A stretch of DNA of 64,000 nucleotides from contig NZ_PSSW01000014.1 in assembly GCF_002933295.1 (NCBI RefSeq), positions 1 through 64,000 on the forward strand, in the 5' to 3' direction. Numbering within the stretch: the first letter of the stretch is position 1; every line of letters begins with the position of its first letter. This document shows, in pieces, positions 52,743-59,915 of the stretch. A program made the translations under genes and the position numbers. The notes under the pieces are model-generated. The model was not told the DNA's origin. It made no database searches and saw only the letters and a program-made list of their open reading frames with translations. This stretch comes from Marinobacter flavimaris. GTDB taxonomy: Bacteria > Pseudomonadota > Gammaproteobacteria > Pseudomonadales > Oleiphilaceae.

Positions 52743-52773
52743 AGGTTACTTCCGTAGTCAAGTACGGAGTCAA
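52743..52773 (-). promoter_or_regulatory. mer promoter-operator
   Basis: On the minus strand the -35 TTGACT (52773-52768) and -10 TAACCT (52748-52743) are 19 bp apart. Between them is the MerR dyad TCCGTACTTGACTACGGA (52768-52751). This is the classical mer operator with the long spacer that MerR-Hg untwists; merR is divergent. Confidence 0.93.
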
Positions 52774-52778
52774 GCAGT

Positions 52779-53213
52779 ATGTCGGTTAAAGCCAGTTCAC
52801 TGACTATTGGCGGCTTGGCCAAGGCGGCCAATGTAAATGTCGAGACGATCCGCTATTACCAGCGGCGAGGTCTGTTGTCGGAACCCAAACGACCTCTAGG
52901 TGGTATTCGACGCTACGGTTCCGCCGATATTGATCGGCTGACATTTGTTAAAACGGCGCAGCAGCTGGGTTTCAGTCTCGACGAGGTCGGCGACCTTTTA
53001 AGGTTGGAAGATGGCACTCACTGTCAGGAAGCCAGTGCGCTCGCCGAGCACAAGCTGAAGGATGTGCGTGAAAAGATCGAAAGGCTGGTCAAAATTGAGA
53101 AGGCTCTGAGCGACATGGTCAGTCAATGCCACGCACAGCCGGACAGCATCGCGTGCCCGCTCATTGCATCTCTACATGAGGGAGACATTGGAACAAAAAG
53201 CCAAAGGGATTAG
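52779..53213 (+). CDS. merR: Mercury-responsive regulator MerR
   Basis: A 144-residue MerR protein with the N-terminal winged HTH (LTIGGLAKAANVNVETIRYYQRRGLL) and the three Hg(II)-binding cysteines C82, C117 and C126, at the same positions as in the Tn501 protein. It represses, and with Hg(II) activates, merTPFA. The start lies only six bases beyond the merT -35, so MerR also controls its own gene. Confidence 0.95.
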   Translation: MSVKASSLTIGGLAKAANVNVETIRYYQRRGLLSEPKRPLGGIRRYGSADIDRLTFVKTAQQLGFSLDEVGDLLRLEDGTHCQEASALAEHKLKDVREKIERLVKIEKALSDMVSQCHAQPDSIACPLIASLHEGDIGTKSQRD

Positions 53214-53298
53214 CTTCTGAACCAATCGACCTCTTGAGGCTCTACCCCGTCACTGCGGACACTACGAAAAGATAGGCAGATTTATCGAACCGAGGTGC

Positions 53299-53315
53299 GC
53301 GAACGTTCGCTTTTG
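53299..53315 (-). repeat. Dispersed repeat, inverted partial copy after merR
   Basis: GCGAACGTTCGCTTTTG is a minus-strand variant of the CAAAGCGAACGTTC core at 50319. Together the two copies stand on either side of the mer operon in inverted direction. Confidence 0.45.
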
Positions 53316-53358
53316 TTTAAAAAGCGTCTTAATCGCTCAACAGTGAAATAGTCAAAGG

Positions 53359-55683
53359 TTAAATTTTGCCTTCTTCAAGAGTGAAAAAGGACAACTCAAC
53401 CGTCGTTGTTTGTTGACCCAATGAAACGCTGATCGTTGAGTCCGAGACAATCATGGAGATTGCAGGACTGCCATCACGAGCCATAACGTTCTCTAGGTAA
53501 TCCAGCTGTTTTCGATCGTGAGTGCTTGGATCGGATTTGCAGCCCCTCGGATGAGAATGCCATTCGCCTAGATACGAAACGATCCCGCCAGTTCTACGAC
53601 GACACTCATCGATATCTCCTTCTACACCGGCAGTTCCGCGCAAGAACTCTTGGGGTGTTGCAGTGCTGTCCTCTGGTGCGGGCCTGGCTAGCACGACCGA
53701 TATCGTTTTGATCTTCTGGTCAACAAAACCAAGCAAAATGCCACCGGTTTCATTGGGCAATTCGTCATTTCTGAGTCTGGACATGCCATCTTCGATCGAG
53801 ACGTCCCACCACACAGTCCAATCCCCGACTTCCGCGTAAATGGGCTTGCAGGCCTGAATGTCATGAGCGCTAACGGCCCCGGAGAGCCCATCGCAATCCC
53901 AGATCTTGATCTGGGCCTCTTCTTTGTCTGAAAGCAACCTCAGCTGGCGAGCCAGTATCGATCCGTGGAGCCATACCAGTTCATTGGACATCGCCATGGT
54001 GATGTCCCGGCATCCGGCCCCAACCCATAAAGAGCCCGAGTTCCCTTCCAGATGATCGGTGCCCCAGCAATCATTGGTCAGAATGGCTCGATAATACTGA
54101 GCCTCGAGTGACAGACTACGTGTGTATCCGGACTGATCCTCCATGAGTAAAACCGAGGACCTGCCTGATGGAGTTATGAAGAGTGTTGCCAAACGAGCCG
54201 ACCTATCCATGCCGGACAGGTCCCGAGGGACCTCTAGCGTCGTGGATGCATCGACAATGATGTCCTTGTGCTCCAATAGGGCTTCTAGCCATTGGAGGTC
54301 CTCCGTGAGCCTCCTTACGTATGCTTTTGGCACGCTGCTGTCACTCACCTTGAGGGAGAACATAGATGCGGCCTGGGCGCTCATCATTTCGGATTTGGCC
54401 ATGCCCACACATGGACCTAGGGAAACATGACGGGACAGGTTATGGGGCTCAACCGCATCATGATCGACATATTCCCATTCACCCCAGCCTTCCCTTGCCC
54501 AGATTGAGGCAACGGCACTTCCCAAAGATCCGAGCCCAGAAATGACCCCGTTGAAATCGCATGGTGAATCAGCTATTCCCGAGTATTCCCTCACCTCCTG
54601 CTTTGATGGCATTAGCCTGATACCAACAGGGGTCAGAGGGTAACTTTCCAATCGATCCACGTTCAGGGGCTCGACTTTTTCCATTATCCCAGTATTACGA
54701 AACCACTTGTTTTCGCCGGGACTACGGATCAGGGCACCAAGGTCTTCACCGAGCCGGCCAAAATGTTGATCCATAGCGAAGCCGTAAACGTCCGTTCTCT
54801 CGGTCTTGCTGTCACGTTTGAGGGAGATGCCCAGCACTAGAAGTATCTTATTGGTCTTGCCGGCCGGCCAGTCAAAGCTTTGACCCTCAGGAACAAGATC
54901 CTGAATCGCCTCACGGAGCAATCCGGAAATCCTGGCACCTCGAGAATCGAGTCTTTGAAGCAGATCCCCAAGATGTTTGGGGTGTTCCTCTACGCAACCG
55001 TGAGTAATGGGAGGCAAGATGATCGTAATTGGTATCCATTTTCCATCCTGGAAACCCGGATGCGACCTATCATCTACAACCCGGGCTTGATACAAGAATC
55101 TTCCTCGACAGGCGAATGGTCGCTGATCGAAAACGATACGATAGCCGGTTTCGGTGAGTCTCTCGAAATAATCCTCCGGCAATACAAAGCGATCCGCGGG
55201 TTCGAAAAAAAGCTGCTCAAGAGGTTGATCCTCTTGATGCAGGTTTTCGCAGGCGGTTTCCCGAAGCCACCAGAGAACTCGACCCAGAAATGAGTGAGGG
55301 TTCCAGACTCGCTCCACAGATGACCAAGGCTCAACGTAGAGGCACAGGGAACGTGGTGAATTGGGCCCTACATGGTTTTGATGCATGGTCACTGGGAAGT
55401 CGGAGCGAAGCGCCCTAACCTCCCATGGGAAACCAAAAACGGGGTTATAAGCCAGCGCCAGGCGCTCAAAGCGGCGTATTCCGACCCGATTCTTGGCATC
55501 AAAAGTCCCATCGCCAACATCGACAATAAGCGCATGTGAATCCGACGAAATCCGCCGGAATTCAACAACGTCAAAAGCAGAGTGCTCACTGCACGCGTCG
55601 GCCACGTCACGCAATGGTGCAGGCAAATTCGACGTTACCGACTTTCCCAGCGACTCTCCGTAGTCAATGTATTCAGTCGTCAC
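53359..55683 (-). CDS. E2-E1-JAB triple-fusion protein (ubiquitin-like conjugation and deconjugation)
   Basis: I start at the GTG at 55683, which overlaps the stop of the MBL gene; the product has 774 residues. In order: an E2-like domain (about 60-170; putative catalytic Cys114 in SPRSLCLYVEPW, with the WL-x-x-T-A helix after it), a linker, a ThiF/E1-like adenylation domain (GLGSLG at 383-388, the Asp pair in YVDHDAVEPHNLSRH, VDAST near 478; candidate catalytic Cys in NDCWG or GAGCRD), and a C-terminal JAB/JAMM peptidase domain with all residues (E645 in NETGGILLG, H709-x-H711 in EWHSHP, S720-xx-D723). Related fusions occur in bacterial Ubl and CBASS Cap2/Cap3 systems. No Ubl gene is recognised. 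Confidence 0.88.
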   Translation of the reverse strand: MTTEYIDYGESLGKSVTSNLPAPLRDVADACSEHSAFDVVEFRRISSDSHALIVDVGDGTFDAKNRVGIRRFERLALAYNPVFGFPWEVRALRSDFPVTMHQNHVGPNSPRSLCLYVEPWSSVERVWNPHSFLGRVLWWLRETACENLHQEDQPLEQLFFEPADRFVLPEDYFERLTETGYRIVFDQRPFACRGRFLYQARVVDDRSHPGFQDGKWIPITIILPPITHGCVEEHPKHLGDLLQRLDSRGARISGLLREAIQDLVPEGQSFDWPAGKTNKILLVLGISLKRDSKTERTDVYGFAMDQHFGRLGEDLGALIRSPGENKWFRNTGIMEKVEPLNVDRLESYPLTPVGIRLMPSKQEVREYSGIADSPCDFNGVISGLGSLGSAVASIWAREGWGEWEYVDHDAVEPHNLSRHVSLGPCVGMAKSEMMSAQAASMFSLKVSDSSVPKAYVRRLTEDLQWLEALLEHKDIIVDASTTLEVPRDLSGMDRSARLATLFITPSGRSSVLLMEDQSGYTRSLSLEAQYYRAILTNDCWGTDHLEGNSGSLWVGAGCRDITMAMSNELVWLHGSILARQLRLLSDKEEAQIKIWDCDGLSGAVSAHDIQACKPIYAEVGDWTVWWDVSIEDGMSRLRNDELPNETGGILLGFVDQKIKTISVVLARPAPEDSTATPQEFLRGTAGVEGDIDECRRRTGGIVSYLGEWHSHPRGCKSDPSTHDRKQLDYLENVMARDGSPAISMIVSDSTISVSLGQQTTTVELSFFTLEEGKI

Positions 55684-56842
55684 TGCCTGCCCTCGGTGGA
55701 GCGGCGGATGCGACTGACGCTGTTGCGGCAGCGGCAACGGCCAGCCTGAAGCCAGACCTGGCGCCTTGAAATACGATGGGCTCCGGCTTCTTGCGAGTCG
55801 GCTCTTCCCCGGTGCACTTAAAGATACCTGTTGACCCCAAGATACTCCTGTACTCACGCTTGGCCCGAATACAGGGGGGGTCGTTATCGTCATCAACAAC
55901 CGGCTTGCTGCTGGAAACAATAAACGCATCATCATTTGCCTGCGCTAACGCTGAACGCGCATCCTCGGAGATCTCAGCATCGTTGCCATTATCAGACCAG
56001 CTGTCGTGTGAAAGTGAACGCCATGAGCAGTGATGAGGGGCAAGGAGGAGGTCGTATTTCAGGTCGTCAGCCGTGTACTCGCGCCAGAGCCGCTCCCAGA
56101 TGCATACCCCCGAGTCACCGCCAGACAGGAATCGGCTGAAACAATCGCCGGAGCTGGACTCACGAATGCTGAAATTGATCACAACACTGGAGTCGTTTTT
56201 AGACAGCTCTTCCTCCACCTCCTCGTCTTGCTCTCGGAAAGGGGCAAGCAGGCGCGATTCCAGGAGGTTTTGGCCAACTCCGTTAATTCCTTTAATGACA
56301 TCCCCATGCCTTACGAGGATTTGCTCCAGGCCATCTGTCTTACCGTCTTTGTCTTGCCCCAGGATAAGAATCCGATCGCCATCGGGAACATTGAATCCGC
56401 TATCGCGGTTTGCCTGGACTCGACGGCGCGCTTCTTTGGCGAACGCCTTAGCATCGTCGCACAGGGGCAGCTTCTTCGACGCACGCCTGAAAACCATCGG
56501 GGACGACCAAAGCTCCCGAATGATAATCCTCTTCTGGGGCTGGTCTCTGTCATCGTCGGGATAGTCCTGAACTGGGCCAAGCCAAAAGTGCGCCCTGAGG
56601 CCAAGGCAATGGTCCTCATCCGGGTGAGAAAGAAGCATCGCATCAACAAACGGGCGCCCCCGGGCATCCTTCTTAATGCGCTTTCGAAGTTCAGAGGCAA
56701 CGTCAGGCGTCGTGTCGCTCGGATCATCGGCAGAACGCCTGATCCGACAGTCAATCAGAAGGCAGGTCTGGCGATCATCCGCAAGCTGCAACAGGGTCAT
56801 GTCACCATTATCAACGGGGAAAAATGTAACCTTCGAGTTCAT
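55673..56842 (-). CDS. ComEC-like metallo-beta-lactamase-fold protein of the Ubl operon
   Basis: From the ATG at 56842 behind AAAGGA the product has 389 residues. It opens with FFPVDNGDMTLLQL and has the MBL zinc motif SHPDEDHCLG (H-x-D-x-D-H), SSVVINFSI, the metal Asp in LSGGDSG and the last His motif LLLAPHHCSW. This pattern is that of the ComEC/Rec2-type soluble MBL domain, likely a nuclease or other phosphodiesterase. A low-complexity Ala/Ser/Pro tail ends the protein. It overlaps the E2-E1-JAB gene and follows the membrane-protein gene by 19 bases. Confidence 0.85.
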   Translation of the reverse strand: MNSKVTFFPVDNGDMTLLQLADDRQTCLLIDCRIRRSADDPSDTTPDVASELRKRIKKDARGRPFVDAMLLSHPDEDHCLGLRAHFWLGPVQDYPDDDRDQPQKRIIIRELWSSPMVFRRASKKLPLCDDAKAFAKEARRRVQANRDSGFNVPDGDRILILGQDKDGKTDGLEQILVRHGDVIKGINGVGQNLLESRLLAPFREQDEEVEEELSKNDSSVVINFSIRESSSGDCFSRFLSGGDSGVCIWERLWREYTADDLKYDLLLAPHHCSWRSLSHDSWSDNGNDAEISEDARSALAQANDDAFIVSSSKPVVDDDNDPPCIRAKREYRSILGSTGIFKCTGEEPTRKKPEPIVFQGARSGFRLAVAAAATASVASAAPPRAGSDD

Positions 56843-56861
56843 GAAATGCAGTTCCTTTCGT

Positions 56862-57485
56862 CTATTGAGCGACGGCAACGGCGTTTACAACGAGCCTGTT
56901 ACCTGCATTGCGAGCGGCAAGAAGAGCCAGGAGGGATGAAATGACGAGCACGACATAGACAGCAGGGACAATGTCACCAAGAAGTTGATGGTCTCCCAGG
57001 GAGTCCCACAAAATTGTAAAAATCAGGAGAGCGACCAAACCCGAAAAGGTGTCGCGGTAGAGGAGAAAGCTTCTGTGCGATTGACGGACCTCATGGGTAT
57101 CTCGAACAGGCTTGTATATGTCTCGATACCAGAGGGAGTTCCGATCACCCGCGGCGATCACCTCATCAAAGACATGCGGCCATTGTGATGCAACGTCTTC
57201 ATACACCACTCTCGAATCCCGCTTGCAGAGACGATGAACCCGTCCTCCGGGCATTTCATTCACGAAACGGGTGAAGACGAGTTTGTGCTTTATATCGTGT
57301 GGGAGCAGATGGGTGATAAAGACCAGAACCGCTAGGGTAATCACCCCAGCAACCCCTGTAAGAAGCCCCTCTTTGAATGATGGCAAGTAGTTGAAACCAA
57401 ACTGAAACCCCAAACACACGAGGACGACAGCGCTTAACAGCGCGGCGATCGTGGCATTGTTCTGTTTCTTGAGATCTTTTTCCAC
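56862..57485 (-). CDS. Four-helix membrane protein, first gene of the Ubl/MBL operon
   Basis: A 207-residue protein starting with GTG at 57485. Two close membrane helices near the N-terminus (about 12-60), a cytoplasmic middle part of about 80 residues rich in His, Arg and Asp (HKLVFTRFVNEMPGGRVHRLCKRDSR), and two C-terminal helices (about 145-195) are seen. I do not recognise the family. Membrane effectors of this size are common in bacterial defence operons, where they damage the inner membrane when triggered; that role here is inferred only from the operon. Confidence 0.7.
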   Translation of the reverse strand: MEKDLKKQNNATIAALLSAVVLVCLGFQFGFNYLPSFKEGLLTGVAGVITLAVLVFITHLLPHDIKHKLVFTRFVNEMPGGRVHRLCKRDSRVVYEDVASQWPHVFDEVIAAGDRNSLWYRDIYKPVRDTHEVRQSHRSFLLYRDTFSGLVALLIFTILWDSLGDHQLLGDIVPAVYVVLVISSLLALLAARNAGNRLVVNAVAVAQ

Positions 57486-57569
57486 TCTTGCACCCCATCC
57501 GTAACAATCACGTAAAGTCCTTGAACTGATTAGAGCCGCTGCTATAAAAACGATTTCCTTACCTTCTAC

Positions 57570-57989
57570 CTACTCGGTGACTGGGCAGTTGACTGTGGAC
57601 GGCGGGTTGATCCGGCATGGCACTACTTCGGTGGAATCCCAATACGGTTTATCAAGCTTGGCGGTGCATCCCAGGTCTTTCATCAGAGCCTTTCTACCGA
57701 GTTCATCACACACCAAAACCACTCCATGACGATCAACGTAATTTGCTTTGAGTATGAAATTGTCAAATGGCTCCAAGAGGGATGGGTCATGCTTAGTCGC
57801 AAACTCCAGTAGCTCTCGGTCTTGGAGGCCTTCGGGTGGGGTGTCAAAATAGACTGCGGCCTCCAAAGCACTGCTGACCTTGGTCAACGCAGAGGCTGTC
57901 ACATACATTTCTTCGTCGTCTGCATGAGATGCGCAGCCGACCAGCAGGAACGTGGCGGTGATTAGAGACCAACTAAACTGTCGAAACAT
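57570..57989 (-). CDS. Small lipoprotein of unknown function
   Basis: The start ATG overlaps the stop of the upstream gene (TGATG at 57991-57987), so it is coupled to it. The 139-residue product has a lipoprotein signal (MFRQFSWSLITATFLLVGC, Cys19) and a soluble domain with four cysteines (VCDELG, LGCTAK, VPCRINPP, VNCPVTE) that may form disulfides. I do not know the family. It probably serves together with the phospholipase-like protein. Confidence 0.7.
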   Translation of the reverse strand: MFRQFSWSLITATFLLVGCASHADDEEMYVTASALTKVSSALEAAVYFDTPPEGLQDRELLEFATKHDPSLLEPFDNFILKANYVDRHGVVLVCDELGRKALMKDLGCTAKLDKPYWDSTEVVPCRINPPSTVNCPVTE

Positions 57990-58942
57990 CAGGCTACCCC
58001 CCAAAACACGTACTCCTTAGTTTCGGTGTCTTTGCCGGTATCGAGATTCCAGTTTCCAAGTTGCGCAAAGATGGGGGCAGTCGGCTGTTTCAAACCTTCT
58101 GCCAACTGCGCCCAAAACCTCAAGACATTGTCGACGGCCCGATCAAATAGAGCGTCATAGTGCAGTCGCTCCCCCCCTGGGATCTCAAGATCCTCTATAA
58201 ACGTAGAGTCGATGTCTTCCTCCGTCGTGTAGCTCATCCCTGTGTGGGCGCCAACGTGCCTGGCCCAGGCGAATAAACGTGTGCCCTCCTCCACCGTATC
58301 CAACAAACTGGAGAAACCGGCGTGCCAATCCGCTGGTTGCGGTTCATTGGATTGGTATCCTTCGGGGTAGACATCTGCCAATATTCGCTTCCAAAGATTT
58401 TCGATGTCGCAATCCAGTGAGCCGCTGTCGTCAACGCACGCTTTGATACCGCTATCCAGATGTTCCGAGTCTCCGATGTCACCAAGATTAAGACGATAAA
58501 AAACGTGGGCGTCTTGGTACATCTCACAGCGTCGATGATCTTTCTGATTGGCATGGTAGGGACCGACCTTGAGTTCCACGACCGGATGAATGGTCAGGTC
58601 GGCTGCCATATGAGCCGCATAACCAAATAGCCAAGCCACACCTTTTTCCCAATCAGGACCAGTGCGATCACGCAGCAATCTGAGTCCGGAAGCCAACACC
58701 TCGCCAGTGCGCTCGTAGTGCATTTTATCGGCCCACTGCTTAGCTCTCGCATCAAGGCCTGGCGGCCACTGCAACAGGTCCAGAGTGAGGTAGGGTAAAT
58801 CGGGACTCACCGCACCCAATTCCACGTATTTGAGGTTTCGCATAAGGGCCCTGCCGACGTCAGGAGGTATATCTGCTGCAGTCAACCGATGCGGCTCTCT
58901 GGCGAGATTAACGAGCGTTAGATGAGCGTAGGCTCCTGGCAT
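57989..58942 (-). CDS. Zinc-dependent phospholipase C / S1-P1-like protein
   Basis: From the ATG at 58942 behind TTGGAG the product has 317 residues. The N-terminal MPGAYAHLTLVNLA, VELGAVSPDLPYL, ADKMHYERTGEV, LFGYAAHMAADLTIHPVVE and the later HRRCEMYQDAHVFYR contain the spaced His and Asp/Glu residues of the zinc-dependent PLC fold (PF00882-like). Related proteins cut phospholipids. There is no signal peptide, so it would act in the cytoplasm or on the inner leaflet. It lies upstream of the Ubl/MBL operon on the same strand and could be a membrane-attacking effector; that is inference. Confidence 0.75.
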   Translation of the reverse strand: MPGAYAHLTLVNLAREPHRLTAADIPPDVGRALMRNLKYVELGAVSPDLPYLTLDLLQWPPGLDARAKQWADKMHYERTGEVLASGLRLLRDRTGPDWEKGVAWLFGYAAHMAADLTIHPVVELKVGPYHANQKDHRRCEMYQDAHVFYRLNLGDIGDSEHLDSGIKACVDDSGSLDCDIENLWKRILADVYPEGYQSNEPQPADWHAGFSSLLDTVEEGTRLFAWARHVGAHTGMSYTTEEDIDSTFIEDLEIPGGERLHYDALFDRAVDNVLRFWAQLAEGLKQPTAPIFAQLGNWNLDTGKDTETKEYVFWGVA

Positions 58943-59006
58943 GAAATTTCTCCAACCCTTTGGCACTGGACATCAATGACCTGAAGTGACCGTTGAATGA
59001 CGTGAA

Positions 59007-59231
59007 TCAACCTTTCGGTGGAAAAGGATCATTCCCGTAAGAATCTCTCTCACGTATTCGCCCATCCCGGCCATGGATCAACGCCTCGCTTTTTTGATTA
59101 CGGGCGATCTCCCTTGCCGCCTCTGCCGCTTCGGCTTGAGTCGAGTGATGTGAGGTATCCCGAGTGTTCCCTTCGCCCTTGACGGCCCATCCACTCTCGC
59201 GCTGCACGATGTGCTGGTTTTTGCCTGACAT
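59007..59231 (-). CDS. DUF2188 protein
   Basis: From the ATG at 59231 (MSGKNQHIVQRESGWAVKGEG) this is a 74-residue protein of the DUF2188 family. It has the W-x-V-K-x-E-G-N start, Q-x-E-A-x-x-A-A-R-E-x-A-R-N helix, and the usual ending HGRDGRIRERDSYGNDPFPPKG. Function unknown. An AT-rich promoter-like stretch (59250-59330) precedes it. It is on the same strand as the Ubl region but 64 bp from the next gene. Confidence 0.85.
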   Translation of the reverse strand: MSGKNQHIVQRESGWAVKGEGNTRDTSHHSTQAEAAEAAREIARNQKSEALIHGRDGRIRERDSYGNDPFPPKG

Positions 59232-59350
59232 GGTGTCTACCCCTCTATTCAGACGACATAAAAGTTTAAACATAAATAGCTACAAAATACAACATCTAGT
59301 GGTTGCAATAAAAAATATGGCCACATTTATGGTTTTTGAGCAAATCTTAG

Positions 59351-59683
59351 TGGAAGTCGACGCCTTCGAGAAAATGCGCTCCGTTAAGGGAGCTGGCTCA
59401 CAAATTTCAGCGGCCTACCATACAGAAGCAGATGTATAGCGAATCTGTGCCGAAGGGTATGACACCCGATCTTGAAAAGGTTGGCTCCCCCCCCAACCAC
59501 CTGCACGGTGAGCCTCTCGATGTCGATCCTGACCGCCCGGCGCGTGATCGGATAGATCGTTCGTCCTTTCGAAACTTCCCCATCCACAGGTAGCTGTGGA
59601 CCCGGGTGTGAAAGTTTCGATCCGAAACCGGAATAAACCGTTTTGGCGAACGTTGCAGGCTGCGTTGTGCCGACTGTGACCAC
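59351..59683 (-). pseudogene. Degraded tyrosine recombinase C-terminus (copy 1)
   Basis: The minus strand encodes the recombinase end IGCHTLRHRFAIHLLLYGRPLKFVSQL. A deletion of about 55 bp relative to the copy at 63821 then removes the GH box and the nucleophile Tyr. The last part (FLEGVDFH-like) is out of frame at 59351-59385. The upstream part of the gene (TVQVVGGGANLFK) is also weakly kept. It cannot be active. Confidence 0.82.
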
Positions 59684-59915
59684 GCCCAGAAATTCCTGTT
59701 CTCCCGGGAAAATTTTGAGGTACTGCTAAGGCGAGACCACCAAATAAAGTCTTTTTAAAAGGAGGCTAGCTCAAGATGGGTTCTGCAGACGCTTAGGGGA
59801 ACGGCCAAAAAAGGAACAATATGGAGAGGATGATCATGCCTAAACTGCATTTGAATCGCTTTGCTTTAGAGCTAAAAAGTGATGTGGTGGGAAGAGGGAG
59901 TTAATCAGACCTTTC

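Noticed and set aside
56030..56944. 304-codon plus-strand frame opposite the MBL gene
   Set aside because: It lacks recognisable motifs, while the minus strand carries intact MBL motifs and operon overlaps.
53359..57485. CBASS type II operon (Cap2/Cap3)
   Set aside because: No CD-NTase or SAVED/TIR effector gene is present, and the E2, E1 and JAB domains are one protein here with an MBL partner.
59351..59683. Integron integrase IntI for the cassette genes
   Set aside because: The kept residues fit a generic tyrosine recombinase; the tail (GAHFLEGVDFH in copy 2) does not resemble IntI, and no IntI-specific extra helix is visible in what remains.
59821..59904. 27-codon ORF MERMIMPKLHLNRFALELKS on the plus strand
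   Set aside because: It has a GGAG-like stretch but is too short to judge, and nothing similar is known to me; it may be the start of a lost gene.
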